Positions 41,670 through 51,192 of a stretch of DNA of 53,674 nt are shown in pieces (the stretch's first letter is position 1; each line of letters opens with the position of its first letter). Below the pieces are notes generated by a model. That model saw nothing but the letters and a program-made list of their open reading frames with translations. It searched no databases and had not been told where the DNA came from. This DNA comes from Gammaproteobacteria bacterium UBA7449 (GTDB lineage Bacteria; Pseudomonadota; Gammaproteobacteria; Pseudomonadales; Pseudohongiellaceae). The stretch lies in NCBI GenBank assembly GCA_002477465.1, contig DLPV01000011.1:1-53674 (forward strand), written 5' to 3'. The position numbers were made by a program, and so were the translations under genes.

Positions 41670-41744
41670 TGATTGGTATTTGCCTCAGCGACCGTAGCCC
41701 GCATGGATGTATTCACGGCGTGTCGTAGAGGCAGATACCAATCA
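41670..41744. repeat. Large inverted repeat upstream of hemB
   Basis: TGATTGGTATTTGCCTC (41670-41686) and GAGGCAGATACCAATCA (41728-41744) are complementary over 17 bases with one mismatch, around a 41-base centre. The DNA belongs to no supported gene. It could form a cruciform or RNA hairpin or mark a small repeat element. Confidence 0.7.
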
Positions 41745-41827
41745 TATATCTGCCAAAGATGCTCAAGCCCAACTATCCCTATCATGACCGACGCACAACA
41801 AGACCCGGTTTCCCACAGACTATTTCG

Positions 41828-41855
41828 TTGCACCAAAAAATTCTTATGGTATAAC
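41828..41855 (+). promoter_or_regulatory. Candidate promoter for hemB
   Basis: TTGCAC at 41828-41833, 16-base spacer, TATAAC at 41850-41855. About 115 bases ahead of the hemB start. The -35 box is weak. Confidence 0.35.
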
Positions 41856-41970
41856 GCCGGTATAGGCCAATTAGCGGCGACAGTTAACTCAAGCCCGCGC
41901 TATCATCCTGCTTCGACCCCAAGATGACAAGTAACCCCGACCAATCCAGTCGGCGATAAGTGAGACCACA

Positions 41971-42984
41971 GTGCCCAGTTTTGACACCGATAGAAGATTT
42001 CCATCCGCACGCATGCGCCGAATGCGTCGCGACGAGTTTAGTCGCCGCATGATGCGGGAAACACGCCTGACCACAGATGACCTGATATTTCCGGTTTTCA
42101 TTGTTGAAGGCAGCGGCGAGAAACAAGCCATCGAGTCCATGCCGAATATGCACCGGCTGAGCATCGACCTCCTGCTTGAAGAGGCTAAAGAACTGGTGAG
42201 TCTTGGCATCCCGGCAATCGCCCTGTTCCCCTCTCTCGGACAGTCTGCCAAGAGTCTGGACGGCAGCGAGGCCTTCAATCCGGATGGATTGGTCCAGAAC
42301 GCAGTCAAGGCACTCAAGGACAAATTCCCGGAACTGGGTGTAATCACGGACGTTGCCCTTGATCCCTATACCACTCACGGACAGGACGGCATCATCGATG
42401 CAACTGGCTATGTCCTCAATGAAGCGACGGTGGAAGTCTTGAGCAAGCAAGCTTTGTCACACGCCCAGGCTGGCGCCGATATCGTGGCACCTTCAGACAT
42501 GATGGACGGCAGAGTGTGCTCGATCCGGCAGATATTGGAAGAAAACGGCGAGATTCACACCAGGATACTGGCCTATTCCGCCAAGTATGCTTCCGCCTAC
42601 TACGGCCCGTTTCGAGATGCCGTAGGCTCCAGCAGCAACCTGGGCAGCGGCAATAAGTACAACTACCAGATGGATGTTGCCAATAGCGATGAGGCCCTGC
42701 AGGAAGTCGCGCTGGACCTGGCCGAGGGCGCAGACATGGTAATGGTAAAACCGGGCATGCCTTACCTGGATATCGTCAGCCGGGTAAAGCGCGAATTTGG
42801 TGTGCCTACTTTCGTTTACCAGGTCAGTGGTGAATATGCCATGCATATGGCGGCGTTCCAGAACGGCTGGCTGGATGCCGACAGCGTAGCCATGGAATCC
42901 CTTGTCAGCATCAAGCGGGCCGGGGCTGACGGCATCCTCACCTACTTCGCAAAGCATGTTGGCAAGCTGTTGCAAGAAGGCTAG
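41971..42984 (+). CDS. hemB: Delta-aminolevulinic acid dehydratase (porphobilinogen synthase)
   Basis: 337 residues, beginning at GTG. It joins two aminolevulinate molecules to porphobilinogen for haem. The two active-site lysines are in ILAYSAKYASAYYGPF and MVMVKPGMPYLDIV. The metal loop reads DVALDPYTTHGQDGI, with Asp where zinc enzymes have Cys, so it belongs to the Mg-dependent type found in Pseudomonas. The arginine-rich N-terminus (RRMRRDEFSRRMMRE) is also as in that group. Followed by trxA with its own promoter. Confidence 0.96.
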   Translation: MPSFDTDRRFPSARMRRMRRDEFSRRMMRETRLTTDDLIFPVFIVEGSGEKQAIESMPNMHRLSIDLLLEEAKELVSLGIPAIALFPSLGQSAKSLDGSEAFNPDGLVQNAVKALKDKFPELGVITDVALDPYTTHGQDGIIDATGYVLNEATVEVLSKQALSHAQAGADIVAPSDMMDGRVCSIRQILEENGEIHTRILAYSAKYASAYYGPFRDAVGSSSNLGSGNKYNYQMDVANSDEALQEVALDLAEGADMVMVKPGMPYLDIVSRVKREFGVPTFVYQVSGEYAMHMAAFQNGWLDADSVAMESLVSIKRAGADGILTYFAKHVGKLLQEG

Positions 42985-43042
42985 CTGCAGGGGCCGGATG
43001 TTGCTTCGGTAGGAGGATTTACGAGGATATCGGGGCTAAAGC

Positions 43043-43070
43043 TTGAATCATTCGCATTTCGCCTTATTAT
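43043..43070 (+). promoter_or_regulatory. Candidate promoter for trxA
   Basis: TTGAAT at 43043-43048, a 16-base spacer and TATTAT at 43065-43070, 115 bases ahead of the trxA ATG. AAGGA is the ribosome-binding site. Confidence 0.5.
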
Positions 43071-43184
43071 TAGCACCCTACAGAGATCGCCTCGCCGCGG
43101 CCAGGCCCACTCGAACTGCTAGTTCACCCGGTTATTCGTAACCGATTATTCACAAAAGACCCCTGAACAAATAAGGATTTATCT

Positions 43185-43511
43185 ATGAGCGACAACATCG
43201 TTCACACTTCAGACAGTAGCTTTGAACAAGACGTGCTGCAGGCCGATGGCCCTGTATTGGTAGACTTTTGGGCTGAATGGTGTGGTCCCTGCAAGATGAT
43301 TGCCCCTGTGCTGGAAGAAGTTGCCGTAGATTACGAAGGCAAACTCAAAATCTGCAAGATGGACGTAGACTCGAACACGGAAACTGCACCAAAGTATGGC
43401 ATCCGCGGTATTCCAACCCTCATACTCTTCAACAATGGCGAGAAAGTAGGCGAGAAAGTAGGCGCCCTGTCCAAGTCCCAACTGTCCGCTTTTATTGACA
43501 GCGCTATTTAA
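43185..43511 (+). CDS. trxA: Thioredoxin 1
   Basis: 108 residues, standard thioredoxin. The active site is VDFWAEWCGPCKMIAPVLEE (WCGPCK), and the cis-proline loop is YGIRGIPTLILFNNGEKVG. Cytosolic disulfide reductase that serves ribonucleotide reductase and PAPS reductase among others. Own ribosome-binding site (AAGGA); rho follows after 581 bases as in Pseudomonas and E. coli. Confidence 0.97.
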   Translation: MSDNIVHTSDSSFEQDVLQADGPVLVDFWAEWCGPCKMIAPVLEEVAVDYEGKLKICKMDVDSNTETAPKYGIRGIPTLILFNNGEKVGEKVGALSKSQLSAFIDSAI

Positions 43512-44092
43512 ATTACGTTTAATACCGGTGTCTCGTTACCTAAGAGGCACCGCAGGACGTGGCTGTGATGTGGGAGTCAGCTATAAATAAGTTATAGATC
43601 TGAAAAGAAAATATCCCTAGCTACCACTTTTCCTGAACAGAATACCCAGGCATCTAACAGATAACTCGTGACGAGTTGATTCCGCGCAGGCGCCAAGAAA
43701 ACCCTTAGCAGTTTTCAATTATTGGACTCCGGGAGGAGTGGAACTTTATTGAATCTAGACCAGATGAATTTGCGAAATGTACAGATATACGCGTCGACAA
43801 GACATAACGAAAAATAGGTCGCTGCGAATTCACATTATTTCCGAGTTGTCGAATAACAATCAAAGCTAAGTCTAAATCTGACGATATCTCGAGAAAGCGA
43901 TTCCACTTCCAAGAATCCAGAGCTAATACCCTGACACTAACCCGGCTGGTTTTTTTAATTTCTTTTTTAGTAGCAAAAATCTTCCCAAAGTATTTATCCA
44001 TTTGACTAACACTTAAAGTGTTAAGACGTGAGCAGCTTTGGCAGCATCAGTCTGACCGAATCCTATCCATCTAATCTGAAAGACTCCCAACT
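43512..44092. other. Leader region between trxA and rho
   Basis: 581 bases without a supported gene. It has a hairpin after trxA (CGGTGTCTC 43526-43534 with GAGGCACCG 43544-43552, one G-T pair, no T-run) and a perfect 17-base palindrome TAACACTTAAAGTGTTA at 44007-44023 overlapping a TTGACT box. The long leader fits the known autoregulation of rho. A 98-codon minus-strand frame (43705-44001) lacks a ribosome-binding site and family resemblance, so I did not call it. Confidence 0.5.
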
Positions 44093-45352
44093 ATGAATCT
44101 CACCGAACTAAAACAGAAACCCATTGGCGTACTTGTTGATACCGCACACGAAATGGGACTCGAAAACGTCTCCCGCACCCGTAAGCAGGACATTATCTTC
44201 AGCATTCTTAAGAAACACGCGAAAAACGGCGAAGACATCCATGGCGATGGCGTTTTGGAAATCTTGCAGGATGGATTTGGATTCCTGCGTTCGGCTGACT
44301 CATCCTACCTGGCAGGACCTGACGACATCTATGTGTCACCAAGCCAGATAAGGCGCTTTAATCTTCGTACCGGTGATACCGTAGCCGGCAAGATCAGACC
44401 GCCAAAAGACGGCGAACGTTATTTCGCCTTGCTGAAAATCAGCGAAGTCAACTTTAACAAGCCAGACAACTCCAAGAACAAGATTCTCTTCGAAAACCTC
44501 ACCCCACTATTCCCAACTGAAAGATTAGGACTCCAGGTCGGCAACGGCAGCACAGAAGATCTCAGTGCACGCGTTATCGATCTTTCTGCGCCGATCGGAA
44601 AGGGGCAAAGAGGTTTGATCGTGTCACCTCCCAAGGCAGGTAAGACACTTATCCTGCAAAACATCGCCCAATCCATCGCTCGAAACAACCCGGAATGTCG
44701 CTTGATCGTGTTGCTCATCGATGAGCGACCGGAAGAAGTGACCGAGATGCAGCGATCGGTACGCGGTGAAGTTGTTGCCAGCACCTTTGATGAACCTCCT
44801 TCGCGCCACGTTCAGGTAGCCGAAATGGTTATCGAAAAAGCGAAGCGCCTGGTGGAACACAAAGAAGACGTAGTGATCCTGTTGGACTCAATTACTCGTC
44901 TCGCCCGAGCCTATAACACAATCGTTCCTTCTTCAGGCAAGGTACTCACCGGTGGTGTGGATGCGCATGCCCTGGAACGACCCAAGCGCTTCTTCGGTGC
45001 CGCCCGTAACCTCGAAGAAGGTGGCAGCCTGACCATCATAGCAACCGCCCTGATTGAAACTGGTTCGAAGATGGATGAAGTTATCTACGAAGAATTCAAG
45101 GGCACCGGTAACATGGAACTCCATCTTGACCGCAAGATCGCAGAGAAGCGCGTCTATCCTGCCATCAACGTGCGCCGTTCTGGTACCCGACGTGAAGAAC
45201 TTCTCACCTCCGAAGAAGAGTTGCAGCGCATGTGGATTCTGCGCAAGCTGTTAAGCTCCATGGAGGATGTGCAGGCCACAGAATTTATCCTCGACAAGCT
45301 CAAGGACACCAAGACCAACGACGAATTCTTCAACGCAATGAAGCGCAAGTAA
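44093..45352 (+). CDS. rho: Transcription termination factor Rho
   Basis: 419 residues. N-terminal helix domain and cold-shock RNA-binding domain (GILEILQDGFGFLRSA-like: VLEILQDGFGFLRSADSSYL), then the ATPase core with Walker A SPPKAGKTLILQNIAQ, LLIDERPEEVTEMQRSV, Q-loop region and the C-terminal SGTRREELL. Hexameric helicase that ends transcripts. Length equal to E. coli Rho. UbiD follows after 33 bases. Confidence 0.98.
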   Translation: MNLTELKQKPIGVLVDTAHEMGLENVSRTRKQDIIFSILKKHAKNGEDIHGDGVLEILQDGFGFLRSADSSYLAGPDDIYVSPSQIRRFNLRTGDTVAGKIRPPKDGERYFALLKISEVNFNKPDNSKNKILFENLTPLFPTERLGLQVGNGSTEDLSARVIDLSAPIGKGQRGLIVSPPKAGKTLILQNIAQSIARNNPECRLIVLLIDERPEEVTEMQRSVRGEVVASTFDEPPSRHVQVAEMVIEKAKRLVEHKEDVVILLDSITRLARAYNTIVPSSGKVLTGGVDAHALERPKRFFGAARNLEEGGSLTIIATALIETGSKMDEVIYEEFKGTGNMELHLDRKIAEKRVYPAINVRRSGTRREELLTSEEELQRMWILRKLLSSMEDVQATEFILDKLKDTKTNDEFFNAMKRK

Positions 45353-45385
45353 TCCACTGCGCTAACTACTTATCCCAATAGCCTG

Positions 45386-46855
45386 ATGTCATTTAAAGAT
45401 TTGCGAGAGTTTATTGACCTGCTGGAACAGGCAGGTGAACTCAAGCGGGTCAAAGCCGAAGTCGACCCCTATCTGGAGATTACCGAGATCTCTGACCGCA
45501 CCTTGCGTGCGGGTGGCCCTGCCTTGCTTTTTGAAAACCCTAAAGGCTCGTCTGTACCGCTACTTGCAAATCTGTTTGGCAATACCAAACGGGTTGCAAT
45601 GGCCATGGGGCAGGAGGACCTGGAAGGTTTAAGAGACGTCGGCCGCTTACTGGCATTTCTCAAAGAACCTTCTCCACCAAAAGGTTGGCGCGATCTGTGG
45701 CAGAGCCTGCCCAGTTATGCGAACGTGCTGAACATGCCACCTGCGGTGCGTAAGTCCGCACCGTGCCAGGAAGTAGTGGTTGAGGAAGATGATGTCGACC
45801 TTGGTTTTCTTCCCGTCCAAACCTGCTGGCCCGGCGATGTCGGTCCATTGGTCACCTGGCCGCTTGTTATAACCCGTGGACCGGAAAAAGAACGGCAAAA
45901 CCTGGGTATCTATCGCATGCAGGTCATTGGCCGCAACAAGCTCATCATGCGCTGGCTATCCCACCGAGGAGGCGCGCTGGATTTCCGCGAATGGCAGCAG
46001 AAACACCCAGGACAGGGCTTTCCCGTATCGATTGCTATTGGCGCCGATCCCGCCACAATCCTTGCCACCGTCACCCCGGTGCCAGATACCCTGTCGGAAT
46101 ACGCTTTTGCCGGACTGCTCAGGAATAGTAAAACTGAGGTAGTTAAATCTCTGACTAACGATCTGCAAATTCCCGCCAGCGCCGAAATAGTGCTCGAAGG
46201 CGTAATTGAGCCAGACGAAATGGCTGACGAGGGTCCCTACGGGGATCACACCGGTTACTACAACGAAGTGGAACGCTTCCCCGTGTTTACGGTGAAGAAG
46301 ATGACCCACCGCAAGAATCCGATTTATCACAGTACTTATACCGGACGCCCACCTGACGAGCCCGCGATGCTGGGTGTGGCACTAAATGAAGTATTTGTCC
46401 CTTTGCTGCAAAAGCAGTATCCGGAAATTACAGATTTTTACTTACCCGCAGAAGGCTGCTCTTATCGGATGGCGATAGTCAGCATGAAGAAGCAGTACCC
46501 GGGCCACGCCAAACGCGTAATGATGGGCGTGTGGTCCTTCCTGCGGCAATTCATGTATACCAAGTTCGTCGTCGTGGTTGACGATGACGTCAACGTGCGG
46601 CAATGGGAAGACGTCATTTGGGCAATCACGACTCGCATGGATCCGGCGAGAGACACCGTCATGATTGAGAATACGCCCATCGACTACCTCGATTTTGCCT
46701 CACCGGTTGCAGGACTCGGGTCAAAAATGGGAATGGACGCGACCAACAAGATGGAAGGTGAAACCAATCGCGAGTGGGGTTCCACCATTACCATGACGGA
46801 TGAAGTGAAGGCCCGCATTGATGCTATGTGGAAAGACCTGGGCATTGACGACTGA
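45386..46855 (+). CDS. ubiD: 3-octaprenyl-4-hydroxybenzoate decarboxylase
   Basis: 489 residues, same length as E. coli UbiD. Motifs include LGIYRMQVIGRNKLIMRW, SHRGGALDFREWQQ, EYAFAGLLRNSKTEVVKSLT and EMADEGPYGDHTGYYNE, the last being the prenyl-FMN and metal site. It removes the carboxyl group in ubiquinone synthesis and needs prenylated FMN from UbiX. Downstream of rho as in Pseudomonas. Confidence 0.96.
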   Translation: MSFKDLREFIDLLEQAGELKRVKAEVDPYLEITEISDRTLRAGGPALLFENPKGSSVPLLANLFGNTKRVAMAMGQEDLEGLRDVGRLLAFLKEPSPPKGWRDLWQSLPSYANVLNMPPAVRKSAPCQEVVVEEDDVDLGFLPVQTCWPGDVGPLVTWPLVITRGPEKERQNLGIYRMQVIGRNKLIMRWLSHRGGALDFREWQQKHPGQGFPVSIAIGADPATILATVTPVPDTLSEYAFAGLLRNSKTEVVKSLTNDLQIPASAEIVLEGVIEPDEMADEGPYGDHTGYYNEVERFPVFTVKKMTHRKNPIYHSTYTGRPPDEPAMLGVALNEVFVPLLQKQYPEITDFYLPAEGCSYRMAIVSMKKQYPGHAKRVMMGVWSFLRQFMYTKFVVVVDDDVNVRQWEDVIWAITTRMDPARDTVMIENTPIDYLDFASPVAGLGSKMGMDATNKMEGETNREWGSTITMTDEVKARIDAMWKDLGIDD

Positions 46856-46862
46856 CCCAGAC

Positions 46863-48113
46863 TTAGTGCGTGATCTTGTCTGGCTCAGGCATGGGCAGAT
46901 TGGATAGCTGAGTGCCAACCAGCTCATCGTAATTCTTCAGATAACTCTCGCCCGCTTCTGTTTCGCCCAGGTGTTTCAGCAGACGTCCTAGTTCGCCATA
47001 AGCTTCGGCCGATGGCGATATCTTCAGACTTGTTTCGTAGTATTCTCGCGCCTTACCCCAGAGCTGATTGCGCATAGATATGCGACCCAGGCTTAATAGT
47101 AAATCCGCATCAGATGGCCGGGACTGTAGCCAATTCTCGGCCACCAGCAGTTGCCTGGCGCTGTCGCCAATCTCTTGAGCACCATAGCGCTGCACCAATT
47201 CAACATGCCATGTCTTACCCAAAGCATATTCTATTGCCTTGGCGGCTTCCTCTTGATCACCCAGTTTTAATAAGAGATCCACATAGTGTTTGACGACTTT
47301 GGCGTCTTCCTTATAGGGCTGTGGCGCTTTCTTCCAGGTCTTGCGTAACTTAACCAGGCCTTCTTCGTCCTCGGACTTCGCCGCCGCCTGGAGCTTATAA
47401 AGGTTCACCATAAAAACGCGCTTATGTATCTGCCGCGCCTCTGCCTTATCAACAATCTTGTTCTTTTCCAAAGCCGGAAGCAGCTCTTCTAATTGCGGCC
47501 AATCCTCTAGCTTGACGTAAACATCCTTTAGCAAGGTCATCAGCGTAGGGTCGTTCAGAGAGTTTTTCTTGGTCTGTTCAAGTACCGCTAAACACTGCTC
47601 CAACTGACCAGATTTAAACAATAGCTGTGCGCGCAATGAGTTTATTGTTGACCTTGCGGTTGGAAATTTCGTTTCCGCAGTGTCCAGAAACTGCATTCCG
47701 CCTTCTTTGTCTCCAACTTCATGAGCAGCAAATGCCGCTGCCAGGTAATTAATCACAGTGGCATCTTTCTCGTTCATGCCCCTTTTCAAGAGATTGAGGC
47801 TGGACTGCCAACTGCCGCGCGTGAAATACAGCAGGCCTTCGATACTGTTACTTCGGGTTCGGCGCCGGTGAGAGATCTGTTTACCTGCAGCCAGCAGCCG
47901 CATTGGATTAATCCAGTCCAGTAGCAGCAGCAAAAGACGCGCCAGCAGGTAGAGCACTATCACCGCCACCAGCAAGGCAAACAGACTAGTCTCAAAAGTG
48001 TAGCTGCCGAAGGCTATAAGCATATAGCCGGGATCACCGGGAAAGCCAAGATAGAGCGTGAACCACAGCGCGACTACAATGGCCAGCAGGCTGAAAACGA
48101 ATAGCCGAATCAT
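46863..48113 (-). CDS. hemY: HemY-type protein of the hem operon
   Basis: 416 residues. Two N-terminal membrane helices (FVFSLLAIVVALWFTLYLGF and LFALLVAVIVLYLLARLLLL) are followed by a TPR-rich cytosolic part (KAREYYETSLKISPSAEAYG and others). This is the proteobacterial HemY family, a conserved partner of the hemCDX genes but not a protoporphyrinogen oxidase; its role in porphyrin handling is not settled. Last gene of hemCDXY, two bases after hemX. Confidence 0.93.
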   Translation of the reverse strand: MIRLFVFSLLAIVVALWFTLYLGFPGDPGYMLIAFGSYTFETSLFALLVAVIVLYLLARLLLLLLDWINPMRLLAAGKQISHRRRTRSNSIEGLLYFTRGSWQSSLNLLKRGMNEKDATVINYLAAAFAAHEVGDKEGGMQFLDTAETKFPTARSTINSLRAQLLFKSGQLEQCLAVLEQTKKNSLNDPTLMTLLKDVYVKLEDWPQLEELLPALEKNKIVDKAEARQIHKRVFMVNLYKLQAAAKSEDEEGLVKLRKTWKKAPQPYKEDAKVVKHYVDLLLKLGDQEEAAKAIEYALGKTWHVELVQRYGAQEIGDSARQLLVAENWLQSRPSDADLLLSLGRISMRNQLWGKAREYYETSLKISPSAEAYGELGRLLKHLGETEAGESYLKNYDELVGTQLSNLPMPEPDKITH

Positions 48114-48115
48114 CT

Positions 48116-49234
48116 CTAGCGCACCGTGGCCGCGAGCTGCTCCAGGGCGCTCAGGGAAGCCGAAAGGCCAGGCAAGCTCGGATTTACATCCAGACTCCGC
48201 AGGTCGGTCAACTCAGCCAGAACCGATTGCCCTGAAGCTGACTCTAGCAGTGTGTATCTGCGCAGCCATTCGATGCCATTATCAATGTAGCGCTGATAGA
48301 GTCCATTGTCCCTGCCAAGCACGGCAAGTTGGGCTTGCTCCAACATGAGCCTGAAGCTCTGCTTGATCACGGCCTCCTGCCCTGGCACCAGCATCGCGTC
48401 GGGAGTGTCTTCCCATTTACGCCAGACAAAAACAGAGCCAAGAAACTCCAGACCCGAATCCAGCATGCCGTCAGCATCACTCTCTATGGAAATCGGTTCG
48501 GATTGCTCACTGCGACGATTCATATAGTTCTCGCGCTGGGAGCTTAGCAGGTCGAGGTCATCGATTCGGCCTACCAGGTTTTGCAGGCGAAACACCACGG
48601 CCTGTCGATCGACAGTAGGTGTATTGCGCAGGGCCTCTATGTCTCGCGCCAGTTCCTGGCGCACACCCAGACTGTTGTTGCTGTTTGATTCCACCAGGGC
48701 GGCATCTGCTTGCTGCATAAGCGCGAGGGCTGTGGGCATATCGCCTTCCAGCTGAAGCTTTTGTGCTGCCAGCCGTGCCAGGTAATTCGCCTCCAGAATT
48801 TTCCATAGCGAATCCTGTGGCGAAGCGGTCTGCAGGCGCTGCAGAGAAAGCTCTGCAAGCTGAGAATTTAAGTCCTCGAGCTCAGTGCCGAACCTGGCTT
48901 CCAGCGTTCGCAACTCAGGCTCGAGGCTGTCACTCGGTGTCGGCAGGTTGGCAACCGTATCCCGTAATGCCTGTAGCTCTGCCTGCTGCGATTGGATAGT
49001 CGCCTGTAGCGCTGCTACCCGTGGATCTTCGGTCGTCATGTTAGAAAATTGGGCCTGCATCTGTAACTGGGTATAGCCAAGAAATCCAACCGCGCCAATG
49101 AGAGGTAGCATCAACACAAGCACAATCAGAAAACGGCGTCGCGCGTTCTGCAGCTTACGGGTACTACCGGTACCAGCGTTCGTGCTCTTTGATATCTGGT
49201 CCAGTATTTTTGGAGTTTCAGTCTGTTCTGTCAC
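48116..49234 (-). CDS. hemX: HemX-family protein
   Basis: 372 residues. One N-terminal membrane helix (FLIVLVLMLPLIGAVGFLGY), then long coiled-coil-like helices (TIQSQQAELQALRDTVANLP) and a helical C-terminal domain with VVFRLQNLVGRIDDLDLLSS. HemX is often annotated as uroporphyrinogen III methyltransferase because of early gene fusion, but this protein lacks a methyltransferase domain. Third gene of the operon. Confidence 0.92.
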   Translation of the reverse strand: MTEQTETPKILDQISKSTNAGTGSTRKLQNARRRFLIVLVLMLPLIGAVGFLGYTQLQMQAQFSNMTTEDPRVAALQATIQSQQAELQALRDTVANLPTPSDSLEPELRTLEARFGTELEDLNSQLAELSLQRLQTASPQDSLWKILEANYLARLAAQKLQLEGDMPTALALMQQADAALVESNSNNSLGVRQELARDIEALRNTPTVDRQAVVFRLQNLVGRIDDLDLLSSQRENYMNRRSEQSEPISIESDADGMLDSGLEFLGSVFVWRKWEDTPDAMLVPGQEAVIKQSFRLMLEQAQLAVLGRDNGLYQRYIDNGIEWLRRYTLLESASGQSVLAELTDLRSLDVNPSLPGLSASLSALEQLAATVR

Positions 49235-49280
49235 CGATGTTTCCGTTGCTCGCTATCGCTACCTTTCAACTACTAGTTAG

Positions 49281-50081
49281 TTAGTCGGCATTTGCGTGAA
49301 TTCTCTCAAGCGCCTTGATCATGGAGGCGTCATCTGCCCCGTGCGCATTAACGACTTGCTTGAATCCTGATTGCTCGGCCTGTTTGGCAACCCTCGCTGA
49401 CGGTACCACGATTGGTATGGCCAGAATACTTTTGCGTGCAGTACTCAGCAAGCCCGCCAATGAATGCAGCGACTCACCACTATGGACAGTGATCGCATCA
49501 ATCTTGTCTGGTGCTGCGAATGCTGCAACATCTGCAGCGTCATGCTGCACTTGCTCACGTTTGTACACTTCGATGTAGTCCACACTTGCACCGCGCTCTC
49601 GCAATGTCGCAGCCAGCAGCTCCCGCCCTCCCTGGCCGCGGAAAATCCCGATGCGTTTATCGGCAAGCTGCTGCAGTTCCGGAATCGCCAGAACCGCTTC
49701 GCTATCACTTCCGGCTTCAGGACAAATTACTTCACAGGCGAGCAAGTCAGCCACCAGTTTAGCGGTGCTCTTTCCGATCGCGATGATAGATTGCTGCACG
49801 GGAAGCTGGGGCCAGAGATCTGTGATCAGTTCGGCCCCAAGACTTGCCGCATTCAGACTGACGAAAACCAATACATCATAGTTATCCAGATCCTGCACAT
49901 GCTGACGCGCAGCCTGCAGATCTGAATCGGTGAGCGGCACTATTCTGAGCAAAGGCAGGCTCAACCACTCTCCGCCCCGGCACTCAATCGCGGCGCGCAA
50001 GGAATTCTGCTGCGCTTCTGGCCTGGTAATAAGTGTTACCTGGCCCTTGAGAATTTTATTTTGCACAGAGGCACTTGTCAT
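49281..50081 (-). CDS. hemD: Uroporphyrinogen-III synthase
   Basis: 266 residues. The family is loosely conserved; recognisable parts are VTLITRPEAQQNSLRAAIEC at the start, LVFVSLNAASLGAELI, SIIAIGKSTAKLVADL and YIEVYKREQVQ with AITVHSGESLHSLAGL. It closes hydroxymethylbilane to uroporphyrinogen III. 19 bases after hemC. Confidence 0.93.
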   Translation of the reverse strand: MTSASVQNKILKGQVTLITRPEAQQNSLRAAIECRGGEWLSLPLLRIVPLTDSDLQAARQHVQDLDNYDVLVFVSLNAASLGAELITDLWPQLPVQQSIIAIGKSTAKLVADLLACEVICPEAGSDSEAVLAIPELQQLADKRIGIFRGQGGRELLAATLRERGASVDYIEVYKREQVQHDAADVAAFAAPDKIDAITVHSGESLHSLAGLLSTARKSILAIPIVVPSARVAKQAEQSGFKQVVNAHGADDASMIKALERIHANAD

Positions 50082-50100
50082 TGGTCAAGGACGTGAATAA

Positions 50101-51033
50101 TCACGCCAGTTTAATGGCGTCCAAGATAGCCTTGGCACCCTGCTTTAGCAGATCTTCTGCTACCTCAATGCCAAGGCGCTCGGCGTCATGCTGTGAGCCG
50201 TTGCGTTCGCTTCGATAAATTACTGAGCCATCTACTGCACCGACCAAAGCGCGCAAATTAAGACTATCACCCTCCAGTTCCGCAAAGCTGGCGATTGGCA
50301 CCTGGCAACCACCTTCGAGCCGCGCATTGACAGCACGCTCTGCAGTTACCCTAGCCGCAGTCTGAGTGTGATGTAAGCAATCGAGCAGTTTTAGTGTTTC
50401 CAGATCATCGTTACGACACTCAATGCCCACCGCGCCTTGGCCACCCGCCGGTAAACTCAGCTCGTAAGCAAGCCGTTCTCGAATACGTTCCGCCAAGCCG
50501 AGCCTGATTAGCCCTGCCGCTGCCAAAATAATGCCGTCGTATCCCCCGCTGTCCAGCTTACCCAGGCGGGTTCCGACGTTGCCACGCAGATCCAATATCT
50601 CAAGGTCAGGTCGCTGCTCCTTTAGCTGGCATTGACGCCGAAAGCTGGAAGTGCCAACCCTGGCCCCTTGCGGCAGCTCCTTCAGTGAGCGGTAGTCATT
50701 CGATACGAAGGCATCGGCCGGGTCTTCGCGTTCACAGATAACGGCAAGCCCGAGCCCTTCAGGGAACTCCATGGGCACATCTTTCATGGAATGCACGGCG
50801 ATGTCTGCCCGGCCATCCAGCATGGCTTTCTCAAGTTCCTTGACGAACAGACCTTTACCCCCGACTTTCGCCAGCGGCGAGTCTAGAATCTGGTCACCCC
50901 GAGTAGTCATCGGCACCAGTTCCACGAACAGCGCGGGATGATGTTGGTTCAGCGCATCCTTCACAAAATTCGCCTGCCACAGCGCCAAGGGACTTTCCCT
51001 GGTGGCGATACGCAGAGATGGCTGCTTGTTCAT
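50101..51033 (-). CDS. hemC: Porphobilinogen deaminase (hydroxymethylbilane synthase)
   Basis: 310 residues. IATRESPLALWQANFVKDAL, VGTSSFRRQCQLKEQRPDLE, LDLRGNVGTRLGKLDSGGYD and ARLEGGCQVPIASFAEL are all present; the last carries the Cys that binds the dipyrromethane cofactor. It polymerises four porphobilinogens. First gene of the leftward hemCDXY operon, divergent from argH. Confidence 0.97.
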   Translation of the reverse strand: MNKQPSLRIATRESPLALWQANFVKDALNQHHPALFVELVPMTTRGDQILDSPLAKVGGKGLFVKELEKAMLDGRADIAVHSMKDVPMEFPEGLGLAVICEREDPADAFVSNDYRSLKELPQGARVGTSSFRRQCQLKEQRPDLEILDLRGNVGTRLGKLDSGGYDGIILAAAGLIRLGLAERIRERLAYELSLPAGGQGAVGIECRNDDLETLKLLDCLHHTQTAARVTAERAVNARLEGGCQVPIASFAELEGDSLNLRALVGAVDGSVIYRSERNGSQHDAERLGIEVAEDLLKQGAKAILDAIKLA

Positions 51034-51192
51034 AGAAAATTCCGCTCAGTGTAAGAACACGAATTCTAATGGAATTACGGTGATTTGTCTGAGGGAATTA
51101 CCCTGCGTTAAATAGCAGGCAAAAGACGCTTATTCCACGTTCTTCATCCTGCTATTATCAGGACCCTAAATTACAAAACCACAAGCAAAAGC

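Noticed and set aside
41609..41836. 75-codon minus-strand frame upstream of the TVP38 fusion gene
   Set aside because: It runs straight through the inverted repeat and has no motif or ribosome-binding site.
43705..44001. 98-codon minus-strand frame between trxA and rho
   Set aside because: No ribosome-binding site, no recognisable motif, and it runs opposite to its neighbours inside the long rho leader.
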